Shown in pieces: positions 24,401 to 35,172 of a stretch of DNA of 64,000 nt. Below the pieces are notes generated by a model. The model did no database searches, was not told the DNA's origin, and worked only from the letters and a program-made list of their open reading frames with translations. A program made the position numbers and the translations under genes. The stretch's first letter is position 1; every line of letters starts with the position of its first letter. This DNA is from Atherinomorus stipes (lineage: Eukaryota; Chordata; Actinopteri; Atheriniformes; Atherinidae): NCBI GenBank assembly GCA_023101725.1, contig JALJCO010010492.1:211001-275000 (forward strand). Reading direction: 5' to 3'.

Positions 24401-26417
24401 GGCATATGCCGCCTTTGGGTGAAACTGAGCCTCCCCCCGCAGTCCCCTGAGTTGGACAAGTGGATAGAAGTGTTTTGTAGCCGACCCAGTCATTCTCTGA
24501 ATCTGGCAGCACTGACTTTAGCTTAGCTTAGCATAGTTGCTGTAGTCTGGTGGTTCCAACTAGCATCACTTGGTGAAAGTGAACTTATTAACTTAAGATT
24601 TTTCTAATTACGTTTCGTGACCTGCACATTCTGATCGAGTTCAAACAAGAGGCTGATTTCACGTCAAAGGACTGACTAGACAGCATTCAATAGAGGAACT
24701 ATTGCATGAAGTACAGGTGAAGCACTGTGGATAGTAGCAAAGGCAGCACGCGTGTGCAGCATCCGGGTAGCAACCCTGTTTACGGAAGTTGTGGAGTGCT
24801 GCTGCTTATCCGGCGCCGTTATGGGCCTGTATTTCCACGGCATATAGTTCCCCTATTGAATACTTGAGTTCATTAGTTCACTTTCACCAAGTGGTGCTAG
24901 ATGGAAACTCCAGATTACAGCAACTACGCTAAGCTAAGCTAAAGTGAGTGCTGCCAGATTCAGAGAATGACTGGGTCGGTAAGAAAATGCTGCTGCCCAC
25001 TTGTCCAACTCAGGGGACTGCAGGGGGAGGCTCAATTTCACTGAGAGGTGGCATATACCTTTAACTTAAAGCTTGTTCCATACTCTGTGAGAACTTTCTT
25101 CTTCCTCTGACGGCCGCAAGAACAAGAAAAAGGTTCGTTTTGGTCATTAAATCCTCCACATTAAGCTTCTTCTGCGACGGGTATTGATGCAGGGTTCACG
25201 CGGTGGTGTCCGTGTATCTAAATGCCACGTGCTGTATATATTTCCTACCTTCTCACCCCTTCGATCAGCTGTTTTTTAAAGCTACCCGTTTAACTTCCCA
25301 TCAGTGGAAATGTGGAAGTGACAAGTTTCCACTTCTAGCTCGTCTGCGTTAACCCCGCCCACTGATCACTCAATACTTCTCCTAGAAACGCTCTGCTCAT
25401 ATAAATATGATCACGTTCTGCTCAGAGACTGATTATGTTAAATAAGGTTTGCTAGAACAAGGAAACGTGGAACAAAATGCAGGACGAGCCGGGCCAAAGT
25501 CCTCCTCCTCTGCTATACATGGTTCTGCTCCGGATATGCAGCTCATTTCCACTGGAAATGCTAACTGTCAGTCAGGACTGACACCGTCGATTTTATACAA
25601 AGTTATAACTTTAATGCACATCAGAAACAGCTGCTTGTTTAAGTGAAGAGAAATTGTAAAATTTCATTTACACAAATAAAGTTGTGCAATTTTCAAGTAT
25701 TTTGTCTCTTGTCAATAATATCGCCAGTTAATCTTTATCGCAAATTTGATCGTTTATATTTTATCGTGATAAGTATTTTTGGTTACCCATGACCTGTGAA
25801 CTTTGCAGTTTCTAGGGTTGAGAAAAATATCGATACACTGAAATATCGCACTATTTTCATATGCTGATATCATATTGATATTTAAAAAACACGGTATTGA
25901 TCTATTTTACTAACGAAATCTTGCGAGATTTCGTCGTTCTGTTAGAAATTTCAGGGGTTTTTGTGAAATCTCGTGGGATTTCATAAGAGACCGATGAAAT
26001 CTTGCCAGATCTCGTTGGTAAAATCGATCAATGTCACTTTTTAAAATATCGATATGAAACCTGTAATAAAAATATCGCGATATTTCAGTGTATCGGTATT
26101 TTTTCCCAGTCGTTTCTGTGTATATTGTTCAAGTATTTATCAGTAATCCAGTGATAATGAATGGAAATGTGAATATATGCTTTGCAAGTCGATTGCGTTG
26201 AGCGCCTCTAAATTTTCTGTTTGTGCTCTTAAAAATTTAAGTTGGTGGCCCCGACCATGAAAATCTGATGTGTTCTCCGTTGTTTCCACAGGTGTCCAAA
26301 GCCTCGGCAGACCTCATGAACTTCTGCAGTGAACATGCCCGGAGCGACCCTCTCCTCATGGGCATTCCTGCTTCAGACAATCCCTTCAAGGACAAAAAGC
26401 CCTGCACTATATTGTAG
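21471..26417 (+). CDS. gng12: Guanine nucleotide-binding protein gamma-12 subunit (two coding exons)
   Basis: Coding exons are 21471-21563 (31 codons) and 26292-26417 (41 codons plus stop), joined across a 4728-bp phase-0 intron with GT (21564) and AG (26290-26291). The product is 72 residues, the usual length of GNG12. Residues 15-31 read [17 protein letters not shown], the coiled-coil helix that pairs with G-beta, followed by [12 protein letters not shown] and [19 protein letters not shown]. It ends in a CaaX box, CTIL; the final Leu predicts geranylgeranylation and membrane attachment. The protein forms the beta-gamma dimer of heterotrimeric G proteins at the inner plasma membrane. The start ATG lies 16 bp inside an exon with acceptor at 21454-21455, so at least one 5' noncoding exon lies upstream, unidentified. 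The N-terminus (MSSK, SNNIA) and CaaX fit gamma-12 better than gamma-2, -5, -7 or -10. Which fish duplicate (a or b) is not decidable here. Confidence 0.96.
21755..23355. repeat. GTAC minisatellite in the gng12 intron (14- and 21-bp subunits)
   Basis: The array is built from GTAC-anchored subunits: a 21-mer of the type GTACCTGGTGCTCATGACAAA and a 14-mer GTACTCCTGAGAAA. Between 22923 and 23014 successive GTACs are spaced 21, 14, 21, 21 and 14 bp, so the basic repeats are 35-bp pairs and 56-bp triplets. About 1.6 kb of such DNA lies between the two gng12 coding exons. Units are diverged and mixed in order. It is open in short stretches only and not coding. Confidence 0.9.
23356..24212. other. 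gng12 intron, no repeat recognised
   Basis: Balanced composition, no exon found. Open frames at 23391-23859 have no family signature. Confidence 0.4.
24213..25793. mobile_element. Probable hAT-like element carrying a second element
   Basis: GGGCTGGGTCATATACC at the left and GGTTACCCATGACC at the right are roughly inverted, and both ends carry stretches of the TATCACGATA / TTTATCGTGATAAG type found in this MITE class. The 24400-25060 palindromic element lies inside. No clear target duplication was found, so the outer boundaries are tentative. Confidence 0.4.
24400..25060. mobile_element. Palindromic TTAA-target MITE (Kolobok-like)
   Basis: TTAA at 24396-24399 and at 25061-25064 flank inverted ends AGGCATATGCCGCC and GGTGGCATATACCT. 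The arms are long: 24400-24585 and 24865-25060 are inverted copies of each other (landmarks GTCCCCTGAGTTGGACAAGT, GACCCAGTCATTCTCTGAAT, TTAGCTTAGCTTAGC). AGG ends with TTAA duplications fit Kolobok rather than piggyBac, by inference. It lies in the gng12 intron and could form a long hairpin in the pre-mRNA. Confidence 0.75.
25813..26108. mobile_element. hAT-like MITE next to gng12 exon 2
   Basis: The left end TAGGGTTGAGAAAAATATCG and the right part ATCGGTATTTTTTCCCA are inverted, flanked by 8-mers GCAGTTTC and GTCGTTTC (6 of 8 alike). It ends only 183 bp before the acceptor of gng12 coding exon 2. The interior has repeated GAAATCTTGC / GATTTCG motifs shared with 19430-19470 and 46930-47030. 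Confidence 0.65.
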
Positions 26418-27060
26418 TGGATGCCACATAGCCTTTATGTCTTGTTTTTTGCTTATTAATGTTGCTGTATTCTCTGTGTTGGGAGGAGTGAGGGATGGAC
26501 TGATCTATCACCACGTGTTAACAGTTCAAACCATCATTTTCTAAAAAGCCGTGTCCCACTATCATGCGTCATCCCAGAATCTACTGACCTGCTGCTGCTC
26601 AGCCTGAGGCCACGACCACCGACACGACCCTGCACTGCTCAGCGATCGAGCCGGTCCTTCATCCTCATTGGCCAGTGACTGTTCTCTCTCTGGTTTGCCT
26701 TAAACACACACAAACAACCAAAGTTTTTCTCCTGTCATTTAAAAGTCCGTCAATATCGGCAGCAGGTCAGCGTTCCCACTCCGCTTCGGCTCCGTTACCG
26801 TGACGTATCGTCGATCCGGGCAGAAGCACCTGGTGTTAAACTGGACCAAGTCAAAGTATTTTCCTACGTATCTCAGCTGCAGCAGCCTCGACCGGCCAAC
26901 GACAATCCGCATCGTGTTTAATTAGCTGATTTTCTGTGTTTTCTCGAGCTGGTTTTTAAAGATCCGTCTTGTTGAGGTTGTCGGTATAATCTGCTCAGAA
27001 TGGGACGCAATGCGAGTTAAACCCCCGTGGAACTGGTCCAGTTCTTCGTTGACACTGTGT

Positions 27061-27066
27061 AATAAA
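27061..27066 (+). promoter_or_regulatory. gng12: Candidate proximal poly(A) signal of gng12
   Basis: AATAAA, 644 bp after the stop codon, followed by the hAT-like insertion about 50 bp downstream. Confidence 0.55.
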
Positions 27067-27115
27067 CTCTGCAGGACCAAAGCTTTGAAACATCGTCTGA
27101 AGTAGAATATTTTAG

Positions 27116-27485
27116 TATGGATGCACGATAACCATTTTTTTAAAACCGATACCGATAAATTTCAGCTCCTAAAGGCCAATACCGATAACCGATATTGATA
27201 CCGATAACACACATACATACCTAATTAGTTTTGTGTCTAAAATAAGATGGAGAAAGTGGTTTGGAAGTAGTTTTGGGTCTTCCCTGTGAAGCAGCTTCTT
27301 TCCCCAATCAAAATATCTCTGCAAGAAAAGCTTAAAAGTGGGATTTTCAACTTCTGCATGTCCGATCTTAAAAATTCCAACTTTATGGGACATATGTTAT
27401 CGGGGTAAGTCGTCATGATATCGGACTTATCGGAATGACATCATAATTTTTCTGTTATCGGCCTGATAACTATCGCGCAACCCTA
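27116..27485. mobile_element. hAT-like MITE in the gng12 3' region
   Basis: Ends TATGGATGCACGATAACC and CTATCGCGCAACCCTA are inverted; flanking 8-mers TATTTTAG and GATTTTAG differ at one base. Confidence 0.75.
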
Positions 27486-28580
27486 GATTTTAGGGATTTA
27501 CTCTGTGGTACGCCTTTTTTTCTGATGCAGACGACAGTATGAAGCCGGGTTAGGACACAAGGTACTAACTCCCGTCTCCACATACAAGAATGAGCTCATA
27601 TCCCAGCTATCAGTACGGATTAATGCGGAAAATGTCAGTAGATACAGGTCAGTTTTACATGTATATAAAACATTACATACTTACTCAGGAACCAATCAGA
27701 TTTCTCTAATGCCTAACCAATCCCAGTCAGCCTGGCTTTGGACACGCAGCATCTGATTGGTTTTATAGGTGTGTAAAAATGTTCTGTACTTGTAAACGTA
27801 CTAGTATTTTCAGACCTGTACTCGTACTTGTTGCAGTATCGGATGCGGATACGTGAGCATCTCCGTGACGACGACACTGAGCTCGGTCCGTTCCGTCATC
27901 ACAAACGTCTTAATTAAATGTCTCTTCGTGTCTGCAGAGCTGTAGGTACTGGTGCAAACCACTCTCCCAAGACTCTTCATTTTCCCCTTTTTATTTTCTT
28001 CATTTAGCCATGGTGTCGGGGGGTGGGTGGGTGGTGGGGGGGCTTTAGTCTAATGTCCTGCATGTTGTGATTTGCTGGGAAAAATGTCTGTTAACAATGA
28101 GAATAGATAGGGTGGATCAAATGTCTTTACTCTAAAGCCTTACTTATGTTTGCCTCGTCTCATGAAGAAGAACTAAGTATTTCTTATAAATGCAGAAAAA
28201 GTTTTTATCTGTGGGATCAAAGTGATTGGTAGCGATGAAAACGACAGTGTGCCATCTCTTGTTTTACTCACTTGGTGCTTTCATATCGCCGCCTTATCCA
28301 AAGGACACCTTCAAGGCCTTCAAGCCGGCAGACATGCTGTTTATTTTCAGCTGTTTTTAATATTTTGTGATCGTCTCTTACCATCAGTTCTCTTTAATTG
28401 CAATAAATTGATCTTGTATTTCTCCTGAGAAAACCACTGCCAAGTGATGTTTGTCCATTTACAGCAACTCTGTAACAGCCTTATTGTACCATTGATGGAT
28501 TAATTCAACAGTCCAAATCTGCCTTTTCAGAGATGTCTTTATTAATATACCAACCTTTGTATGAAGTGTTAACTACGATT

Positions 28581-28586
28581 AATAAA
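28581..28586 (+). promoter_or_regulatory. gng12: Candidate distal poly(A) signal of gng12
   Basis: AATAAA followed by a GT-rich stretch (about 28600-28630), 2164 bp after the stop codon. Confidence 0.5.
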
Positions 28587-28870
28587 GTGAAGCATTCCTA
28601 CAGTATGACATGCTTTGTTTAGCTTTTATTTGGATCAGATTAGCTGTAGCAAACACTTAAACACTCTTCACCAAAGGTTAGGGATGTTTGTTTGATGTCA
28701 AAATGAAACTAAAAGGCGCTCTAACCTTTCCAGGTGTAGTTATTGGAAATGCCCCTGATACTACCAAAAACGCTGGTATCGGTATTAGCGGGTCCTGGGG
28801 TTCAGGGGTCCGGTACCATGTTACATTATACCGTGATACCAGATTATTCCATCAATGGATTTTTCTTCCC

Positions 28871-29008
28871 TGATGGCACGGACATATTCCAAGATGATAA
28901 TGCCAGAATTCATCGGGCTCAGATTGTGAAAGATGGTTCAGGGAGCATGAGACATTTTCACACATGGATTGGCCCCCACACAGTCCAGAACCCCTGAACC
29001 CCATTGAG
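28871..29008 (+). mobile_element. Tc1-type transposase fragment
   Basis: The + strand reads DIFQDDNARIHRAQIVKDG, the segment around the second catalytic Asp of a Tc1 family different from the neighbouring element, and then loses frame before PLNPIEN-type sequence (AACCCCATTGAGAATC). It stops where the terminal repeat of the 29009-30558 element begins. Confidence 0.7.
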
Positions 29009-30557
29009 AATCTTTCATTGCAGCCATTTGTTAAAATCAAAAAAGTTCATTTTAGTTCTCATTAATGTCACTCAGCACCCCATCTTGATATAAAAAAACA
29101 TTAATGTAGAAATTTTTGCAAATTTATTAAAAAAGAAAAACTGAAACATCACATGGTCATAAGTATTCAGTACTTTGCTCAGTACTGAGTAGAAGTACTT
29201 CTGAGCTCGTACAGCCATGAATCTTCTTGGGAATGATGCAACAAGTGTTCCACACCTGGATTTGGGATCTTCTGGTTCTTCTTGCAGATCCTCTCCAGTT
29301 CTGGCAGGTTGGATGGTGAACGGTGGTGTTCAGCCATTTTCAGGTCTCTCAGAGATGTTCAGTTGGGTTTAAGTCAGAGTTCTGGCTGGGCTGGTCCAGA
29401 ATGGTCCAGAGTGGTTCTGATCCACTCCTTTGTTATTTCAGCTGTGTGTGAAGGTCATTGTCTTGTTGGAAGGTGAACCTTCGGCCCAGTCTGAGCTCCT
29501 GAACTCTGGAAGAGCTTTTCTTCCAGGATCTCTGTACTTGGCCACATTCATCTTTCCTTCAACTGCAACCAGTCGTCTTGTCCCTGCAGCTGAAAAACAC
29601 CCCCATACCATGATGCTGCCACCACCATGTTTCACTGTTGGGATGGTATTGGGCAGGTGATGAGCAGTGCCTGGTTTTCTCCACACATATCGCTTAGAAT
29701 TAACTCCAAAAAGTTCAATCTTGGTCTCATCAGACCAGAGAATCTTATTTCTCTGTCTGGGAGTCCTTCATGTGTTTTTGCAAACTCTATGCGGGCTTTC
29801 ATATGTCTGCACTGAGGAGAGGCTTCCATCGGGCCACTCTGCCATAAAGCCCCGACTGGTGGAGGCTGCAGTGATACTGACTTTGTGGAACTTTCTCCAT
29901 CTCCCTACTGCATCTCTGGAGCTCAGCCACAGTGATCTTTGGCTTCTTCTTTACTCTCTCACCAGGCTCTTCCCACCATTGCTCAGTTTGGCTGGACGGC
30001 CGGGTCTAGGGAGAGTTCTGGTCGTCCCAAACTTCTTCCATGTAAGGACTATGGAGGCCACCGTGCTCTTAGGAACCTTTAGTGCTGCAGAAACTCTTTT
30101 GTAACCTTGTCCAGATCTGTGTCTCGCCACAATTCTGTCTCTGAGCTCCTTGGACAGTTCCTTCCACCTCATGATCCTCATTTGCTCTGACATGCGCTGT
30201 GAGCTGTAAGGTCTGATATAGACAGGTGTGTGTCTTTCCTAATCAAGTCCAATCAGTTTAATTAAACACAGCTGGACTCAAATGAAGGAGTAGAACCATC
30301 TCAAGGAGGATCAGAAGAAATGACAGCATATGAGTTGAATATGAATGTCACTGCAAAGGCTTTGACTACTTATGACCATGTGATATTTAAGTTTTTCTTT
30401 TTTAATAAATTTGAAAAAAAATTCTGCATTTCTGTTTTTTTCTGCCATGATGGGGTGCTGAGTGATATTAATGAGAAACAAAATGAACCGTTTTGATTTT
30501 AGCAAATGACTGCAATGAAACAAGAGTAAAGAGTCTGAATATTTTCCGTACCCACTG

Positions 30558-30558
<1 letters not shown>
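29009..30558 (-). mobile_element. Tc1-type transposon, left end truncated
   Basis: Long inverted repeats at about 29009-29175 and 30360-30558 share CATGGTCATAAGTATTCAG / CTTATGACCATGTGA and CAGCACCCCATCTTGA / ATGATGGGGTGCTG. The right end runs to CACTGTA (30559), the left lacks its terminal ~45 bp. On the - strand the transposase starts at 30193 (MSEQMRIMRWKELSKELRDR) with a helix-turn-helix (GYKRVSAALKVPKSTVASIV), followed by GRPAKLS; further pieces include [18 protein letters not shown] at about 29630-29575. Stops and frameshifts break it, so it is a dead copy. Confidence 0.85.

Positions 30559-30568
<10 letters not shown>

Positions 30569-30634
<66 letters not shown>
30569..30634. repeat. 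(TA)n microsatellite
   Basis: About 33 TA units next to the right end of the Tc1 element, the preferred target for such insertions. Confidence 0.95.
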
Positions 30635-30637
<3 letters not shown>

Positions 30638-30779
30638 ATAAATGGACAGATACACACACATACTGTAAAATCATACACCGTATCTGTCCCATTATCTTGA
30701 TTGAATGTATTTTCTCTTCACGGTTGGGAGAGGATTTCTGCTACACACCCTGATATTTACACAATATAAAAAGCAGACT

Positions 30780-31300
30780 TTGTCCTCTTGTGATTACAAA
30801 GCATCTGAGCCCATTTCCTCTCATTAGTCATGTTATTTTATCTCTTTTGGGAGAGGAGAGGCCTCCGGCATCTCACCAAGCCTGCCACAAAGCAGAAAAG
30901 GCCAGAGCTAAATATAGAAATCCCCAAACCCTTATTTCCGCTCTTAGAGAGAGTAGAGAAACTATATCTGGGAAGTGTTTAGCCTGAGAATTTCTCTTCG
31001 TTCCCTGTTGGAGGCCATTTGTCTCTCCGACCTTGTTTCTGGCCATCTGGTGGGTACACAGCTTATTAAATGTTTCTGCTGCACACAATGGGCCAGCTCA
31101 CATCAGGATATAGTATCCTTACATATTGTGAAAGCTGCAGAAATACTATGATGGATGTGGCAGTTCTCACACAGCAGCAGGGAAGAGTTGAGATGACAAT
31201 GCCGCCTGTTTTCTATTGTCTGAACTCTCAGTGACAGCAGGATCAAATGTCGCTGCAGGACTACCCAGGTGCATGGCTGTTGTGTCAACACAAGAACTCT
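30780..31300. other. Low-repeat noncoding stretch, candidate regulatory sequence
   Basis: Between gng12 and gadd45a this stretch lacks transposon signatures, has balanced composition and contains a perfect MEF2-type site CTAAATATAG (30908-30917). It may be conserved noncoding DNA, but conservation cannot be judged from one sequence. Confidence 0.35.
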
Positions 31301-31667
31301 AAAAATAGTGCAGAGTGAAACTGATCACAATGGGGGAGAAAAAAGCCAAAGCACTCGATGTTCTCGTACACTTCAAATGCATGACGGTCACTGAGAGCTG
31401 CAATGTAGGGATCAGAGGGGCATGCGGCCTGCTGGATATCTCTCCTGGCAGTAACCGTGTCAGAGTGTTGGAATGTGCTGATGTGGGGGAGAGGAAGCAG
31501 AGGGTGAGGAGGTATATGAGGGAGTGGGCTACAGCGACTCCTCTGTTTCTCTGACAGCCATGTTTATCTCTCCTCCTCCAGCCATCCCACAGTCTTCAGA
31601 AAAAATGTCCAGATTATAAAGTCATGTAGAAAACAGTCCTCATTTTATTAGTCTTGCTGAGCAGATT
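31301..31667. other. Unassigned noncoding DNA
   Basis: A short + strand frame at 31315-31554 has no family signature. Nothing else seen. Confidence 0.3.
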
Positions 31668-32421
31668 TACACTCACTGTTTACTTCATCAGGACCAGCTT
31701 TCAGTACCGGGCGGACCTCTTTTTCCTCCAGTGCTGTCTTAATTCTTGGTGTCATAGATCTGACAAGGTGTTGGAAACATCCTGAAGGATTTTGCTCCAT
31801 GTTGACATGATGGCATCACACAGTTGCTGCAGATCCGTGATGCGAATCGTCCGTTCCACCACGTCCCAAAGCTGCTCTGACTGAGATCTGGTGACTGTGG
31901 AGAACATTTGAATCCAGTGAACTCATTATCACGCTGAGGATGATGTAATCTTTGTGACATGGCGCGTTATCCTGCTGGAAGCAGCATCAGAAGATGCTCC
32001 ACCGTGGTCATGAAGGATGGACATGGTCAGCAACAATACTCAGGTAGGCTGTGGTGGTTAAACTGCCACGTTGGTACTAAGGGGCCCAAAGTGGGCCAAG
32101 AAAATCTCCCCCACACCATTACACCACCACTACCACACCAATACACCAGCAGCAGCCTGAAGCCTTGATCCAAGGCAGGATGGATTCATGCTTTCATGAT
32201 GCTTCCTAGGAAACCCTAGAGATGCTTGTGGTGGAAATTCCAGTAAATACTCAGATTAACAACCATTAAATCTTCTTTCTTCCTCATTCTGACACTCAGT
32301 TTGAACTCCAGCGAGTCATCTTCATCACGTCTACACGACTAGATGCTGCCGTCTAATTGGCTGGTAGATATTTTTGTTAACACAAAGGTGAACAGGTGCA
32401 GCTGGTAAACTGGAAGGTAAA
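31668..32421 (-). mobile_element. Tc1 copy of the 611-2206 family, internally deleted
   Basis: Antisense landmarks match the 611-2206 element: GATTTTGCTCCATGTTGACA, CCCAAAGCTGCTCTGACTG, ATCCTGCTGGAAGCAGCATC, GGACATGGTCAGCAACAATA and, near the right, TCTAATTGGCTGG. Both ends are degenerate terminal repeats (ACTCACTGTTTACTTCATCA and AACAGGTGCAGCTGGTAAAC). The site that became a satellite in the 57-63 kb copy is still single here. It directly abuts the next Tc1 element. Confidence 0.75.
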
Positions 32422-32675
32422 TACACGATATTGCCAAGAGTATTGTCTCACCTGCCTTGACTCACATATGAGCTTCAGTAACATCCCATTCTTAATCCAT
32501 AGGGTTCAGTATGACGTTGGTCCACCTTTGCAGCTAGAACAGCTTCATCTTCTGGGAAGGCTGTCCACAAGGTTTAGGAGTGTTTATGGGAATCTTTGAC
32601 CATCTTCCAGAAGCACATTTGTGAGGTCACACTGATGTTGGACCAGAAGGTCTGGCTCTCAGTTTCCGCTCTATA

Positions 32676-34241
32676 GGGAGTACAGAATTATTAGGCAAAT
32701 GAGTATTTTGACCACATCATCCTCTTTATGCATGTTGTCTTACTCCAAGCTGTATAGGCCCAAAGCCTACGACCAATTAAGCATATCAGCTGATGTACAT
32801 CTCTGTAATGAGAAGGGGTGTGGTGTAATGACATCAACACTCTATATCAGGTGTATTAGGCAAACAGAATTATTAGGCATCTTCCTTTCCTTTGCCAAAA
32901 TGGGTCAGAAGAGGGACTTGACAGGCTCCGAAAAGTAAAAAATAGTGAGATATCTCGCAGAGGGATGCAGCACTCTTAAAATTGCCAAGCTTCTGAAGCG
33001 TGATCATCCAACAATCAAGCGTTTCATTCAAAATAGTCAACAGGGTCGCAAAAAACGTGTGGAAAAACCAAGGCGCAAAATAACTGCCCATGAACTGAGA
33101 AAAGTCAAGCATGCAGCTGCCAAGATGTCACTTGCCATCACTTTTGCCATATTTCAGAGCTGCAACATCACTGGAGTGCCCAAAAGCACAAGGTGTGCAA
33201 TACTCAGAGACATGGCCAATGTAAGAAAGGCTGAAAAACCACCACCACTGAACAAGACACACAAGCTGAAACGTCAAGACTGGGCCAAGAAATATCTCAG
33301 ACTGATTTTTCTAAAGTTTTATGGACTGATGAAATGAGAGTGAGTCTTGATGGGCCAGATGGATGGGCCCATGGCTGGATCGGTAAAGGGCAGAGAGCTC
33401 CAGTCCCACTCAGACGCCAGCTAGGTGGAGGTGGGGTACTGGTATGGGCTGTTATCATCAAAGATGAGCTTGTGGGGCCTTTTCGGGTTGAGGATGGAGT
33501 CAAGCTCAACTCCCAGTCCTACTGCCAGTTTCTGGAAGACACCTTCTTCAAGCAGTGGTACAGGAAGAAGTCCGCATCCTTCAAGAAAAACATGATTTTC
33601 ATTCAGGACAATGCTCCATCACACGCATCCAAGTACTCCACAGCGTGGCTGCAAGAAAGGGTCTAAAAGAAGAAAAACTAATGACATGGCCTCCTTGTTC
33701 ACCTGATCTGAACCCCATAGAGAACCTGTGGTCCCTCATCAAATGTGAGATTTACAAGGAGGGAAAACAGTCCACCTCTCTGAACAGTGTCTGGGAGGCT
33801 GTGGTTGCTGCTGCACGCAATGTTGATGGTGAACAGATCAAAACACTGACAGGATCCATGGATGGCAGCTTTTGAGTGTCCTTGCAAAGAAAGGTGGCTA
33901 TATTGGTCACTGATTTGTTTTGGTTTGTTTTTGAATGTCAGAAATGTATATTTTTGAATGTTGAGCTGTTATATTGGTTTCCCTGGTGAAAATAAATAAT
34001 TGAAATGGGTATATATTTGTTTATTGTTAAGTTGCCTATTAATTCTGTTTGCCTAATAAACCTGATATCATTAGATATCATTGATGTCATTAGACCACAC
34101 CCCTTCTCATTACAGAGATGCACATGACCTGATATGCTTAATTGGTAGTAGGCTTTGGGCCTATACAGCTTGGAGTAAGACAACATGCATAAAGAGGATG
34201 ATGTCAAAATACTCATTTGCCTAATAATTCTGTACTCCCTA
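32676..34241 (+). mobile_element. Nested Tc1-type transposon with ~200-bp IR/DR ends
   Basis: The terminal repeats (about 32676-32885 and 34030-34241) begin GGGAGTACAGAATTATTAGG and contain a second copy of ACAGAATTATTAGGCA at their inner edge (32864), the IR/DR layout known from other Tc1 elements of fish. The ends of the two arms are highly alike, so this is a younger insertion than its host. TA borders both ends. It carries a transposase reading frame with two breaks. Confidence 0.9.
32945..33875 (+). pseudogene. Tc1-type transposase of the nested element, two frameshifts
   Basis: Read in three frames this covers nearly the whole enzyme. 32945-33337: N-terminal HTH domains (YLAEGCSTLKIAKLLKRDH, PRRKITAHELRKVKHA). 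33334-33666: WTDEMRVSLDGPDGW with the first catalytic Asp, then GGGGVLVWAVI and MIFIQDNAPSHASKYS with the second. 33555-33875: TWPPCSPDLNPIENLWSLIK with the catalytic Glu. The first break lies near 33300 and the second near 33650, each consistent with a one-base change in length. Everything else is intact, so the gene died recently. Confidence 0.9.
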
Positions 34242-35172
34242 TAGAGCGGAGACCGATAGCCAGACCTTCTGGTCCAACATCAGTGTGACCCTGTAATTCA
34301 TTCCAAAGGTGTTGTATGGGGTTGAGGTCAGGACTCTGTGCAGGCCAGTCCAGTTCCTCCACACCAGACTCTGCATCCAGGTCTTTATGGACCTGCTTTG
34401 TGCACTGGTGACAGTCATGTTGGAAGAGGAAGGGACCAGCTCCAAACTGGTCCCACTAAGTTGGGAGCATGGAATTGTCCAGAATGTCTTGGTATGCTGA
34501 AGCATTCAGAGTTCCTTTTACTAAAACTAAGGGGCCAAGCCCAGCTCCTGAAAAACAACCCCACACCATAATCCCCCCTCCACCAAACTTTACACTAGGC
34601 ACAATGCAGTCAGACAAGTACCGTTGTCCTGGCAACCGCCAAACCCAGACTTCTGCATCCACGCTTTGCATTGCACTTGGTGATGTATGGATGGATGCAG
34701 CTGGTCACCATGGAAACCCATTTCATGAAGCTCTGTCACTGTTCTTGAGCTGATCTGAAGGCCACATGAAGTTTGGAGGTCTGTAGTGATTGACTCTGCA
34801 GAAAGTTGGCCACCTCTTCTCACTATGAGCTTCAGCATCCGCTGACCCGCTCCATCAGTTTACGTGGTCGATCACTTCATGGCTGAGTTGCTGTCGTTCC
34901 CAAACACTTCCATTTTCTTATAATACAGCTGACAGTTGACTGTGGAATATTGAGGAAATTTCACCACTGGATTTGTTGCACAGGTGGCATCCTATCACAG
35001 TTCCACGCTGGAGTTCACTGAGCTCCTGAGAGCGACACATTCTTTCACAAATGTTTGTAGAAACAGTCTGCATGCCGAGCTGCTTCATTTATACACCTGT
35101 GGACATGGAAGTGATGGAACACCTGATTCCCATAATTTGGATGGGTGACCAAATACTTTTGGTAATATATGG

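Larger units (their letters stand above)
26418..28605 (+). other. gng12: gng12 3' untranslated region (extent inferred)
   Basis: Sequence after the TAG stop has no coding capacity and two good AATAAA signals, at 27061 and 28581. The stretch 28210-28605 reads like the end of a long 3' UTR, and mammalian GNG12 mRNAs do have long 3' UTRs. A hAT-like MITE at 27116-27485 lies between the two signals, so a long isoform would carry it. Confidence 0.6.
32424..35172 (-). mobile_element. Tc1-type element, host of a nested Tc1-type element
   Basis: Inverted ends: ATATTGCCAAGAGTATTGTC at 32428 and CCAAATACTTTTGGTAATAT at 35149; both flanked by TA. On the - strand from 34838 the transposase is recognisable in pieces: the HTH-linker part (RTVTELHEMGFHG, 34742-34704), [20 protein letters not shown], and TWMQSLVWRNWTGL-type C-terminal sequence at 34380-34330. 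The C-terminal side is split from 32424-32675 by the nested element. Frame breaks make it inactive. Confidence 0.8.

Noticed and set aside
30311..30753. Open frames with long Ile-Tyr repeats on both strands (also at 37.7, 51.2, 52.3 and 55.0 kb)
   Set aside because: They are translations of (TA)n microsatellites.
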